Positions 1 to 8,873 of a stretch of DNA of 64,000 nucleotides are shown piece by piece. Numbering within the stretch: position 1 is the stretch's first letter; each line of letters opens with the position of its first letter. Position numbers and translations under genes: made by a program. Location of the stretch: contig JAWKTT010000021.1 in NCBI GenBank assembly GCA_041398965.1, positions 32,551 through 96,550 of the forward strand. The letters are read 5' to 3'. The DNA is from JAWKTT01 sp041398965. GTDB taxonomy: Bacteria > Planctomycetota > Planctomycetia > Planctomycetales > Planctomycetaceae. Under the pieces are notes generated by a model. The model was not told the origin of the DNA. It did no database searches and saw nothing but the letters and a program-made list of their open reading frames with translations.

Positions 1-1
1 C

Positions 2-1951
2 GACGATCTAGGGTTCTCAGACGTAGGTTGTTATGGCGGTGAGATTGAGACGCCAAATCTGGATCAGTTGGCGGCAGGTGGCGTCCGGTTTGCGCAGTTC
101 TATAACACAGCGAAGTGTCACTCGTCGCGAGTTTCGTTGTTGACAGGCCAGTACTGTCTTGCAGCCGGTGATACTGCCATGAATCACGCGGTGACTTCAG
201 CGGAGGTGCTTTCCAAGAGTGGCTATTTCACGGCGATGACTGGCAAGTGGCACCTGGACCAGCAGCCGACCGATTTCGGATTTGATCGCTACTTCGGTCA
301 TCTCAGCGGGGCGTGTAACTATTTCTCGGGCGATAACAGCTTTCGTCTTAACGGCGAGCCGTGGAAGGTTCCTGAGGAGAACTTCTACACAACCGTTGCA
401 AATATCGACTTCGCACTTGATTTCCTCAACGAGGCTAGAGCGTCGAAAAAGCCATGGTACCTGTACGTTGCCTTTAACGCTCCGCACGCGCCCCTACATG
501 CGCTGCCACAGGATTACGCAAAGTACAAAGGTCGATATGAAAAGGGCTGGGACGTCATTCGAGAGGCGAGAATCGCAAAGCAAAAGAGCCTGGGTGTGTT
601 CGACAATGAACTCGTCCCCAGTGATCGTCCAGAACACGTTCCCGCATGGATTGACTTACCCGACTGGCAGAAGGGGTACGAAGCCAATCGTATGACCACT
701 CTCGCTGCGATGATCGACCGACTGGATCAGGAGGTGGGCCGATTGATTAGTGACCTGAAACGGAATGGGGAGCTTGACAACACACTCATACTTTTTGTGT
801 CCGACAATGGGGCCTGCCCCTATGATCGTCAAGCTCCTCGATTGAATGTGGAGCCGACGAATGCCGAGACCTCACTTGCCGATTCCACGGGATGGGCGTG
901 GGCCCGCAATAGTCCGTTTCGATATTACAAGCAGAATCAGTTCGAGGGGGGTATTTCATCTCCTGCGATTATGCATTGGCCCAACGGCATCAAGCGACCA
1001 GCCGGTAGCTTTGTCCGCGAGCCTGCGCATCTGATCGACGTGTTGCCAACCTTGTCTGACATTACCTCGAGCCCCATTCCCGAACAGTTTTCTGGACGTC
1101 AGTTAAGGCCGACGTCGGGCGTCTCATTGAAGCCGATTCTCAATGGTGAGTCGCTCAAGTCGCGGCCTCCGATTCACCTGTTGTTTGCTAAGGATCGTGG
1201 TCTTCGTGACGGCGATTGGAAGTTAGTCAGCTTTCAGGGTGAAGCATGGGAGTTGTACCATGTCTCGCAAGATCGAACCGAATTAAATGACCTGGCTAAG
1301 GTGGAGCCTGAACGACTTAAGCAGATGATCGCAACCTGGAACGACATGACGAATCGTGTCTTACATGCGTCTGCTGCGACGTCATCGCCCGTGAAGGAGG
1401 CCAGTTTACCGCATCGCCATCGTGAGTGGACCAACTTCGCGCTCAAACGTCCTGAGGACTTCACTCGTGGGAAGCAAAGGGCCGAATCGAAAGGGGATGA
1501 GACACTGACGTCAAATTCACCAGCGACCACTTCCATACGGGCCCGCAAGAATACGAGCCTGAAGATCGTCGGTCAGGATTTGCAATTGCAGTTCAGCGGT
1601 GAAGACCCCGGCATTGCGATTGACCTGCGTGGCAAGGCGTTGCCTGATGGGCCATACAAGCTCTCGTTCGGACTGATTGGTGGTAGCAAGGATGGTGGCG
1701 AACTCTACTTCACCACCGATCTAAAGACGACTTTGCCGAATGGGCAAAGGCAGACATTCGATGTTTCCGCCGATGGCCATTTGCATCAGATTTGTCTCGA
1801 TATTGTCACGAAGAAGAGGCTGCAACAGTTCCGACTGGACGTCTGCAACGGAACAGGTCAGGCAACGATCTCTAAGCTTACTTTACTCGACGGTGACGAC
1901 AATGTCTTAGTCTCCTGGCCAGAAGCACAAAGTCCAAAACGGCGTCCATAA
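2..1951 (+). CDS. Type I sulfatase (5' end cut by window edge)
   Basis: Hydrolyses sulfate esters, probably of polysaccharides, outside the cytoplasm as planctomycete sulfatases usually do. The frame is open from base 2 and already encodes the metal-binding start of the fold (DDLGFSDVGCYGG), so only the signal peptide and first strand are missing. The formylglycine site reads CHSSR within AKCHSSRVSLLTGQY. The usual core is C-x-P/A-x-R, so this site has Ser at the third position. GKWHLD and FVSDNGACP supply further expected active-site motifs. 649 residues are visible. After about residue 500 comes a charged linker and a C-terminal stretch of about 130 residues that looks beta-rich and is not part of the catalytic domain, possibly a carbohydrate-binding or jelly-roll module (inference). 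It is followed 130 bases on by an exported esterase on the same strand, which would suit joint removal of sulfate and acyl groups. The family assignment is firm. The substrate is unknown. Confidence 0.93.
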   Translation, partial: DDLGFSDVGCYGGEIETPNLDQLAAGGVRFAQFYNTAKCHSSRVSLLTGQYCLAAGDTAMNHAVTSAEVLSKSGYFTAMTGKWHLDQQPTDFGFDRYFGHLSGACNYFSGDNSFRLNGEPWKVPEENFYTTVANIDFALDFLNEARASKKPWYLYVAFNAPHAPLHALPQDYAKYKGRYEKGWDVIREARIAKQKSLGVFDNELVPSDRPEHVPAWIDLPDWQKGYEANRMTTLAAMIDRLDQEVGRLISDLKRNGELDNTLILFVSDNGACPYDRQAPRLNVEPTNAETSLADSTGWAWARNSPFRYYKQNQFEGGISSPAIMHWPNGIKRPAGSFVREPAHLIDVLPTLSDITSSPIPEQFSGRQLRPTSGVSLKPILNGESLKSRPPIHLLFAKDRGLRDGDWKLVSFQGEAWELYHVSQDRTELNDLAKVEPERLKQMIATWNDMTNRVLHASAATSSPVKEASLPHRHREWTNFALKRPEDFTRGKQRAESKGDETLTSNSPATTSIRARKNTSLKIVGQDLQLQFSGEDPGIAIDLRGKALPDGPYKLSFGLIGGSKDGGELYFTTDLKTTLPNGQRQTFDVSADGHLHQICLDIVTKKRLQQFRLDVCNGTGQATISKLTLLDGDDNVLVSWPEAQSPKRRP

Positions 1952-2084
1952 TGTCAGGCACCGCGATTCGCCCACATTGTCCTCGGATTGCAATTGAGTG
2001 GGGGTCAGCTTGTGGCAGTGCTTAGTAACTTGGTATCGTGATTGATGGGGTATTGTGCTGTTCACTCAACGAGAGGTGCCGATC

Positions 2085-2966
2085 ATGTGGCTGAGAGACT
2101 GGGGTTCTGTCTGGTTGGGAATGTTGATGCTGTTGGTCTGCGTCACCGTATCTGGGCGTGCTGTGGCCCAATCGGGTCGCAAGACGAAGGAGCGGGTCGA
2201 GGCTGGGGTGGTCTACTCTGAAACAGGTGGACAAAAGTTGTTGCTGGATGTCTATCATCCGGCAGGGAATGGACCGCATCCTGCCGTGCTCGTCGTGCAT
2301 GGAGGGGCCTGGATGTCGGGGGATCGCAAGCAATTGCAGGTCTGGGCCAAGGAGTTGTGCAATCGCGGATATTGTGCCGTTGCGATCGACTATCGGCTGG
2401 CTCCTGATCACAAGTTTCCAGCTCAGATCGACGATTGCCGCGCAGCGTTGTTGTGGATGCGAAAGCATGCGGGTGAGTTACAAATCGACACGGCGAAAAT
2501 CGGAGCGATAGGGTACTCGGCAGGAGGACATCTCGTCGCGTTGTTGGGGACCACGGGCGAATCTCCGACAAAGGAGAACGGGCAGCAGGACACTCGCTTG
2601 CAGTGTATCGTGGCGGGTGGAGCACCGTGTGACTTTCGATCGATGCCGGCTCAAGCCGGGACGCTGACTTACTGGCTGGGGGGGACGCGGGCACAAAAAC
2701 CTGATCTTTACGAACAGGCCTCCCCGGCAGCCTTTGCGACAAAGGACGACGCCCCGACGTTTTGCTTCAATGGGACAAAGGATCAGTTAGTTCCTGTCGC
2801 ATGGACTCAGCCACTTGTGGATGCGTTGAAGGAGGTCGACGTCGAAGTGATTCTCGAAGAGGTTCCGAATGCCGATCACATTAAGGCGGCATGGAGTCCT
2901 CAAGGTCGCCGGGCAGGATACGATTTCTTCGACAAACATCTCAAACCGCAGCGACCAGCGAATTAG
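2085..2966 (+). CDS. Exported alpha/beta-hydrolase, BD-FAE/acetyl-esterase-like
   Basis: A carboxylester hydrolase of 293 residues. I chose the ATG at 2085 over the GTG at 2055 because AGAGG lies about 8 bases upstream and the protein then begins with a clean signal peptide (MWLRDWGSVWLGMLMLLVC, cleavage near AVAQ). HGGAW at about residue 72 is the oxyanion-hole motif of the hormone-sensitive-lipase/BD-FAE group. GYSAGG at about residue 142 carries the nucleophile serine. KDQLVP and NADHI near the C-terminus supply the likely acid and histidine. Members act on acetyl or feruloyl groups of plant polysaccharides or on short acyl esters. Its position after a sulfatase suggests polysaccharide desubstitution, but the substrate cannot be read from sequence. 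Confidence 0.9.
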   Translation: MWLRDWGSVWLGMLMLLVCVTVSGRAVAQSGRKTKERVEAGVVYSETGGQKLLLDVYHPAGNGPHPAVLVVHGGAWMSGDRKQLQVWAKELCNRGYCAVAIDYRLAPDHKFPAQIDDCRAALLWMRKHAGELQIDTAKIGAIGYSAGGHLVALLGTTGESPTKENGQQDTRLQCIVAGGAPCDFRSMPAQAGTLTYWLGGTRAQKPDLYEQASPAAFATKDDAPTFCFNGTKDQLVPVAWTQPLVDALKEVDVEVILEEVPNADHIKAAWSPQGRRAGYDFFDKHLKPQRPAN

Positions 2967-3109
2967 CAAGTCATCCCGGCATCACAAGGAGCGATGCTCA
3001 CGAGACCTTTTCCCGAATTCACCCCCATTCGCCTTGCCTTCAGAAGTAATGTCCCGAGTGAGGAAGCAACGGCACGACGGGGCTCACGTGTCTCGCGACG
3101 GATTACGGG

Positions 3110-4168
3110 CTACTGCTCGTCGGCTGGAGTTGTGTCAGGTGCTTCGGGACTCTCGGGTTGTGGGGAATCCGAGACTGGGGGACTTACTGGGGTTGAGTTT
3201 TGTGTGATCGGAAGACTTCGGAGGAATCGCCAACCGCCTAATAGGATCACGATTCCACCCCCGAGTGCTCCGAGCAGAATGCTCAATTCGGTGATGTCGC
3301 CAAACAGACGACGGATGGCGAAGTGGGTCGCCCGATCACCGGAACGGGGATCGATCGAGAGGGGAATTTCCAGCATCCAGATGTGTCGCCAAAAGAGGAT
3401 CACCAAGACCGCTGCCAGACTGAGGTAGGGACCATAGGGGATATAGGTTTTTGACCCGAGCAGCCTCACGATGATCCCCACTCCGATGGCACACAGGGGA
3501 GCAATGAAGAACACGATGAGCGTCGGCTGCCAACCGAGAAAGGCACCAATCATCGCCATCAATGTGACATCCCCCAACCCGAGGGCCTCGACTCCCAGCG
3601 CGACGGACGAGAGCCAGCGAGCCAGCCATGTCACCCCGGCCCCGCAGGCGATGCCCGCGAGACTCCAGGCGAGGCCGTGCCAATGGGGATGCTGACTGAG
3701 CCAGAGGGGCAAGTAGGGGCCACGGAGTTGGGGGATTTCCTGATTCCAGTCGACCCAAACATGTATCAGTTGCGTTTCACCGGAGATCCATGCGATCGAG
3801 ACTCCTGTACCGATGCCGATCAGAACCAATGAGTCGGGAATCCAATAGGTCCGCTGATCGGTTGCAGTAACCGAAACCAGTAAGGCGATGAGAATGGCAT
3901 GAACGGGAAAGCGAGCGAGTCGCCAAAACTCGTCCGGTTGTACCTCCGGGGTCGCCTGTCCCAATCCTTGAAACATCGACCATGCCAGTAAGCAACTCAA
4001 TCCCCCCCCAACGAGGCTCCACTTCCAAGGGAGGCTACCTGGTTCAACATCGCACACTCGGAGCCCGTGCCGAGTCGCTAAGAAAGTGCCGATGATTGTC
4101 ATCAGCACGATGATCATTATCCCCCATTGAGGATGCAGCTGCACAAGGTTGACGAGAGAGTGGGTCAC
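3110..4168 (-). CDS. Prepilin peptidase-like A24 membrane aspartic protease
   Basis: An integral-membrane aspartic peptidase of the type IV leader peptidase family, which cleaves prepilin-like leaders at the inner membrane. Both catalytic aspartates are visible: one in ATDQRTYWIPD after an early membrane helix, and the second in the GLGDVTLMAMIGAFLG motif, which matches the family GxGD signature. About eight hydrophobic segments are present. The four-cysteine N-terminal methylase region of PilD-type enzymes is absent, so it resembles the shorter TadV/CpaA or archaeal type, although at about 352 residues it is longer than those. The tail after the last helix is rich in Pro, Ser and Glu. The GTG at 4168 is preferred to an upstream TTG at 4261, because the extra residues are not membrane-like and an AGG lies about 7 bases before the GTG. 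No pilin genes are adjacent. Confidence 0.85.
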   Translation of the reverse strand: MTHSLVNLVQLHPQWGIMIIVLMTIIGTFLATRHGLRVCDVEPGSLPWKWSLVGGGLSCLLAWSMFQGLGQATPEVQPDEFWRLARFPVHAILIALLVSVTATDQRTYWIPDSLVLIGIGTGVSIAWISGETQLIHVWVDWNQEIPQLRGPYLPLWLSQHPHWHGLAWSLAGIACGAGVTWLARWLSSVALGVEALGLGDVTLMAMIGAFLGWQPTLIVFFIAPLCAIGVGIIVRLLGSKTYIPYGPYLSLAAVLVILFWRHIWMLEIPLSIDPRSGDRATHFAIRRLFGDITELSILLGALGGGIVILLGGWRFLRSLPITQNSTPVSPPVSDSPQPESPEAPDTTPADEQ

Positions 4169-4368
4169 GAATTGCCTGTTGTTGAAATATGGAAACCGAA
4201 ATCTCGACTCGAGCGAAAGGGTGATGGTACATGTGGGAATGCGTCTGGGGCGTTGTCTCAAGCAAGCATCTCGTGATGAGAGTTGTTATCATCCATTTGT
4301 CGCTTGTCGACACCTTTTCGCTTCGCGTCCACTTGATCGACTGAACAACGTATCACCCCGAGCGCGGA

Positions 4369-5241
4369 ATGCCCACCAAGTCGAAGCCACTTCCCCTGAT
4401 CATTCTGGCCCGAGACCCCTCGAATCGGGTACAGATGGAGTCGGAACAGTTGTGTCAGTTTTTGCGTGGTCGCGAGGGGCTGAATGTGTTGTCTGTTGCG
4501 ACGAGTGATGCCTCGTTGCTTGACCTGCGGCATGAGGCTGAGTTGGCAGTCGTCATTGGGGGAGATGGGGCGATCCTTCGAGCATGTCGAGAGTTTGGTT
4601 CGCATCAGATTCCGATTCTTGGTGTCAATTTGGGGCGTCTTGGGTTTCTGGCAGACCTTTCGCCGCACGAGTTTCGGTCGAGCGTAGAAACGATTGAATC
4701 GCGAGATTTCCGCGTTGTCGAGCATTTGATGTTCGAGTGTCAACATCACAAGGAAGACGGGACAATCGACACATACCTGGGGCTCAACGAGACGGCTTTA
4801 CTGTCGGGAGCGTCGTTGCAGATGATCGACGTCCGTCTGAACATCAATGATGAACATGTGACGACGTTTAGTGGCGACGGTTTGATCATCAGTACTCCCG
4901 TGGGATCAACGGCCCACAGTCTTTCGGCGGGTGGCCCCATCCTGCGTCAAGACTTGCAGGCGTTTGTCGTCACCCCGATCTGTCCGCACACATTGACGGT
5001 TCGGCCGGTCATCGACGATGCCGACGCGACCTATGAACTGCTGGTTCCTCGCAGTGTCGAGGGGGTCATGTTGGTTGTTGACGGTCAGATCAAAGTGCCG
5101 TTTCGCACAGGGGACCGGGCGATCATCCGTAAGGCGGGAGTCCGTTTTCAGCTTGCTCGGATACCGGGGCACAGTTTTTACGGCACCCTTCATCGTAAGC
5201 TGGGTTGGACCGGACAGCCCCGTTACCGAGTGGATGGATGA
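4369..5241 (+). CDS. nadK: NAD kinase
   Basis: Phosphorylates NAD to NADP in the cytoplasm using ATP or polyphosphate. The 290-residue length is normal. The GGDG motif (VVIGGDGAILRA, about residue 64) and the second signature GDGLIISTPVGSTAHSLSAGGP, which binds the dinucleotide, are both intact. NLGRLGFLAD matches the conserved segment between them. Start at ATG 4369. It is divergent from the prepilin-peptidase gene across about 200 bases. The downstream 730 bases hold no gene, so it appears to be transcribed alone. Confidence 0.96.
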   Translation: MPTKSKPLPLIILARDPSNRVQMESEQLCQFLRGREGLNVLSVATSDASLLDLRHEAELAVVIGGDGAILRACREFGSHQIPILGVNLGRLGFLADLSPHEFRSSVETIESRDFRVVEHLMFECQHHKEDGTIDTYLGLNETALLSGASLQMIDVRLNINDEHVTTFSGDGLIISTPVGSTAHSLSAGGPILRQDLQAFVVTPICPHTLTVRPVIDDADATYELLVPRSVEGVMLVVDGQIKVPFRTGDRAIIRKAGVRFQLARIPGHSFYGTLHRKLGWTGQPRYRVDG

Positions 5242-5974
5242 CGTTGAGCGTTCGTTCGCTGGCCGACATGCCGAATCGTTTCCGCCCCCTTGGGGTCGCG
5301 ATTCCTGCGAGATGCCATCGGAGTGTCAAGAGTGCAGATTGACAACAGGTTGAGTTGAGAAGATTTGCTCCCCCGTTTCAGTCGAGCGAAGTTGCACAGA
5401 CTGCGGCAGAACGGCACCCCCTTCGGAGTGTGGCGTGGATGCATCGTTCCAACGATGTCCCGATACAGCATGTCGGCCTGACATGTTGCCGAGAATCACG
5501 GGCATTCGAGTGGTCTCCCTCAGGCGATGTTGCGGTGTGACAACATCCAAGGGCAAATCGAGAAAGTTCGCGAGAAATAGTTGATCGATGGTGCGGTAGA
5601 GCTAGAATTCGACACGGTTTTCGTGGAAGATGAAGGCGGAATGTGCGCGTGATGTTGCCGCTGATGAAATCTTTCTCTTGAATGTCGACTGCAATCCTTA
5701 CTCCAGTTTCGGATGCTCGGATTCCAGTAGCAGGCAAGAGAACCTTCCAGGCAGATTGCGCCGTTCCTCCACCAGTACATGCGATACGGGCATGACAGAG
5801 GCGAGTGTACGCGGGCCAAATGAAAATCGGAGTACCCCCCTAACCTTGACAACGGCGCGGCCCCCTTCCTAGCCGTTTAGCGACTTCCACGATGTCACAG
5901 TCGACAATCGAGGTCGCGGTGTGCCCACTATGTACAGAATTACCTACTGCCCCCGGATGAGGGAGGCTTAAGCG
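5242..5974. other. Intergenic, no gene recognised
   Basis: 733 bases without a convincing gene. Short open frames on both strands have arginine/serine-rich translations and no ribosome-binding site. The last 30 bases hold the promoter-proximal leader and strong GGGAGG site of the FHA/sigma-54 activator gene. I saw no RNA gene or repeat. Confidence 0.6.
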
Positions 5975-7621
5975 ATGAACGCTTGGAATACCACAGACTC
6001 TGCTGTCGGGCAGCAGACGCCACGATTGTTGGTGCAGCATGCCGACGAACGCAGGGAAACGTTGCGACTCAGTCGGACGTTGCGTCATACGATTGGACGT
6101 GCCCATGACAACTGGCTCAAACTGAGCGACACCGGTTGCAGTCGACATCATTGCACTATCGAGTGGACCGGAGGTCAGTGGGTCATTTCCGACCTGGGAA
6201 GTAGCAACGGCACCCAGGTTGATTTGCAGAATGTCCGCCGCTGCGAGTTGGAGGATGGGTCTCTCATCTTGATCGGTCGCACTTGGTTCCGATTTAGCTA
6301 CGAGACCGAAGAAGACTATATCTTCCCGGCAGACGCTCGGGTTGATGCCGCGGAGACGGACCACGGATTTCGCACCAACGATCCAGAGAATGCGCAATCG
6401 CTTGGCGAGAATAAAGGGAAGACTTCGACCATCCGCGACGCGACTGGCGTTTCGGGGCGTCCACAAGCGAACAGCGACGACCCGAGCACCGAGATTGGGA
6501 TTGAACCTCCAGAACTCGAAAGCACCATTTCTCCGATCGTGCAGAAGCCCCTTCCAAACCGGGCCGAGTCATCCTCTGCAGGATTCGGCGAGCTGCAGCG
6601 TCGAAAGTTCTTCCCCGAGATGATTGGGGACAGCCCCACGATGCAGGTCCTTCGCGAAACGATTTCCATGCTGGCGACGACCGATGCCGGGGTGTTGCTG
6701 CTGGGAGAGACAGGCGTTGGGAAGGAATTAGTCGCCTACGAGATCCATCGACTCAGTCGTCGTTCGTCCGGCCCTTATGTTTGCGTCAATTGCGCCGCAC
6801 TCTCCGAGAGCCTACTTGAGAGCGAGTTGTTTGGACATGAGAAGGGATCCTTTACCGGGGCAACCGAGCGACGTCTGGGGAAGTTTGAACAGGCGGATGG
6901 TGGGACTCTGGTGCTCGACGAAATTGGGGAGATGAGTCCGACAATTCAGGCCAAGTTCTTACGTGTGCTCGATGGCCATGCCTTCGAAAGAGTCGGCGGA
7001 AATATCCCGATTCGAGTGAACGTCAGGGTCATCGCAGCAACAAATCGCAACCTCGAACAAGCGGTCGCTCGTGGCGAGTTCCGTCGTGATTTGTATTTCC
7101 GCCTCAATGTTCTTGACATGACCATTCCTCCGTTGCGAGAACGTCGAGCCGACATTCCGACTCTGGCGAATCACTTCCTGAAGATCATCGCACTTCGGGC
7201 CCATGTCCCGGCCCCGAAATTAACGACCAATGCCATCGAACGACTGACCGTTCATGACTGGCCGGGGAACGTGCGAGAGTTGAAAAACCTTTTGGAACGA
7301 GCTTTCGTTTTTGCGAAGGATGGAGTGATCGACATTGGCGACCTCCGTTTCCCTGTCGGTGCGGTCGTCTCGGCAGAAGAGGCGGGGGTATTTCAGGAAC
7401 AGTCTTTGCAGGCAGTGGAGCTTCAACATATCGTCCGCACTTTAGATGCGACCGACTGGAACAAGAGTCGTGCCTCTCAAATCCTGGGAATTGAACGTTC
7501 GACGCTCGACCGGAAACTCAAACGCTATCGAATTCGACGTCCAAAACCGAAGACAACGATCATCCCGGCAAACCCCGACGATTCGGACGTGAAGGAAGAG
7601 TTCGATGACGTTGAAGAATGA
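5975..7621 (+). CDS. FHA-domain sigma-54-dependent transcriptional activator
   Basis: A 548-residue enhancer-binding protein that opens sigma-54 RNA polymerase promoters. The N-terminal FHA domain (about residues 20-105) has the phosphothreonine-binding hallmarks GR, SRHH and DLGSSNGT. A linker of about 100 residues leads to the AAA+ domain: Walker A GETGVGKE near 243, the sigma-54 contact loop GSFTGAT near 291, Walker B TLVLDEIGEM and arginine finger region FRRDLYFRLNV. A Fis-type helix-turn-helix (NKSRASQILGIERSTLDRKL, about 490-515) follows, then a charged tail. GGGAGG about 8 bases before the ATG supports the start. Because the sensor is an FHA domain rather than a receiver, control is probably through Ser/Thr phosphorylation of itself or a partner. 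A membrane Ser/Thr kinase lies elsewhere in this window, but no direct link is shown. Confidence 0.95.
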   Translation: MNAWNTTDSAVGQQTPRLLVQHADERRETLRLSRTLRHTIGRAHDNWLKLSDTGCSRHHCTIEWTGGQWVISDLGSSNGTQVDLQNVRRCELEDGSLILIGRTWFRFSYETEEDYIFPADARVDAAETDHGFRTNDPENAQSLGENKGKTSTIRDATGVSGRPQANSDDPSTEIGIEPPELESTISPIVQKPLPNRAESSSAGFGELQRRKFFPEMIGDSPTMQVLRETISMLATTDAGVLLLGETGVGKELVAYEIHRLSRRSSGPYVCVNCAALSESLLESELFGHEKGSFTGATERRLGKFEQADGGTLVLDEIGEMSPTIQAKFLRVLDGHAFERVGGNIPIRVNVRVIAATNRNLEQAVARGEFRRDLYFRLNVLDMTIPPLRERRADIPTLANHFLKIIALRAHVPAPKLTTNAIERLTVHDWPGNVRELKNLLERAFVFAKDGVIDIGDLRFPVGAVVSAEEAGVFQEQSLQAVELQHIVRTLDATDWNKSRASQILGIERSTLDRKLKRYRIRRPKPKTTIIPANPDDSDVKEEFDDVEE

Positions 7622-7754
7622 CGTCGTAGAAAGATGATGTTGGTAATGCATTAGGTAGTGCATTAGGAGGTCCCGACCCCCAAAAAAGGTGGGGATAGGG
7701 AACGTCGGTGCAATCAAAGAGAATCGAATTCGAGTCGACGACTGTTGCGAGGTC

Positions 7755-8675
7755 TTAGAGCGTCGATTCGCTGCCGAGCAGTGCGGCGTCGGCGATGCGA
7801 CGGACATGCTTGCGGAGTCGGACTTCGTTGCCGACCTCATTGAAGCTGATGTCATCCATGAACGACCGCATCAGCAGAACCCCTCGGCCGCAAGGGCGTT
7901 CCAGAAAGCCGGGCTCTCGGGGATCGGGTAACGACTTCGGGTTGAAGCCTTTGCCATCGTCTCGAATGACGACCTCCAGAGCATCCTTTGTGAAGCGGAC
8001 GCGAACGTGAATCTGACGATCGGCGTAGGGAAGCTGAGTGCGACGCTCGGCCGCGAGGTTATAAAACTTCTCGGCGTCTTCTTCCTTGAGGTCGGAACAG
8101 ACGTCGAGGTTGCCGTGATAGTAAGCATTGGCGAGCGCTTCATCGATGGCAGTCGAGATGCGGACGCACTCGTTCTCTTCAAACAGGTGCCGAGACCGGA
8201 TAAGTTCGCGGACTTCCTGCACCAGAGCCGACACCAGATTCAGGTCGTTATCGACGCTGTAAGCCACTTCGGTCATCTGTCGTTGCAGACGATCTCGATG
8301 TGCCTGTTCTTCAGTGGATTCGAGGAGTCTGCGGACGGTATCGACCAAACTGTCGTTGAGCTGAGTCTTGGGGACATAACTGGCCGCACCCCGTTCGAGG
8401 GCTTGCACGGCGATCAGTTCGCTCCCGGCGGCAGTCATGAGGACGACCGGAATCCGGGGGAACTCGTTGCGCATCACCTCCACCAGTTCGAGCCCGTTCA
8501 TTTCGGGCATCTGCAAGTCGGTGACGACAAGGTCGGGATTGAGGCGTTCGACGAGTTCGAGTGCCTGCTTGCCATCTGCCGCTGTGATGACAGACCATCT
8601 CTCTGCTCGCGCCAGCAGTTGGCTGGCTAGCACGAGATCGACCTTGGAATCATCAACGACGAGTATGGTAGTCAT
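7755..8675 (-). CDS. Response regulator with RsbW-like ATPase output domain
   Basis: A 306-residue signalling protein. Residues 1-120 form a receiver: acidic pair D8-D9, phospho-acceptor D53 in VVTDLQMPEMNG, and conserved lysine in YVPKTQ near 103. A helical linker leads to a GHKL ATPase domain (about 180-290) with N-box DEALANAYYHGN and G-boxes DDGKGFNP and GRGVLLMRSF. That type is typical of anti-sigma-factor kinases of the RsbW/SpoIIAB class. There is no histidine phosphotransfer domain, so the likely output is control of a sigma factor or anti-sigma antagonist. ATG 8675 is chosen because AGGAG lies 5 bases upstream. The 31 residues that would be added upstream are not conserved in character. 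It converges with the FHA-activator gene across 133 bases. No partner histidine kinase is adjacent. Confidence 0.9.
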   Translation of the reverse strand: MTTILVVDDSKVDLVLASQLLARAERWSVITAADGKQALELVERLNPDLVVTDLQMPEMNGLELVEVMRNEFPRIPVVLMTAAGSELIAVQALERGAASYVPKTQLNDSLVDTVRRLLESTEEQAHRDRLQRQMTEVAYSVDNDLNLVSALVQEVRELIRSRHLFEENECVRISTAIDEALANAYYHGNLDVCSDLKEEDAEKFYNLAAERRTQLPYADRQIHVRVRFTKDALEVVIRDDGKGFNPKSLPDPREPGFLERPCGRGVLLMRSFMDDISFNEVGNEVRLRKHVRRIADAALLGSESTL

Positions 8676-8873
8676 GAGCGCTCCTGACGGAGAATCCGAC
8701 ATCAGCGACCAAATAGGTTCAGGCGAAGCATAGGCGACGCGGGCTTTGAGAAAAAGGGACCGAGCCACCTTGCATTATTGTCGCTGACAACGCATCGTCT
8801 GCCAAGAATCCGGTAGTGGTTTTTTTGTGATCTTTCGACGAAGAATGGCAAGAGGACTTCGGGCCGATTTTGG

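Noticed and set aside
5378..5872. Several frames of 80-120 codons in the gap after nadK
   Set aside because: Overlapping on both strands with Arg/Ser-rich products and no start signals.
7670..7700. C-run/G-run hairpin between the FHA activator and the response regulator
   Set aside because: Pairing is interrupted and no U tract follows, so I could not support a terminator.
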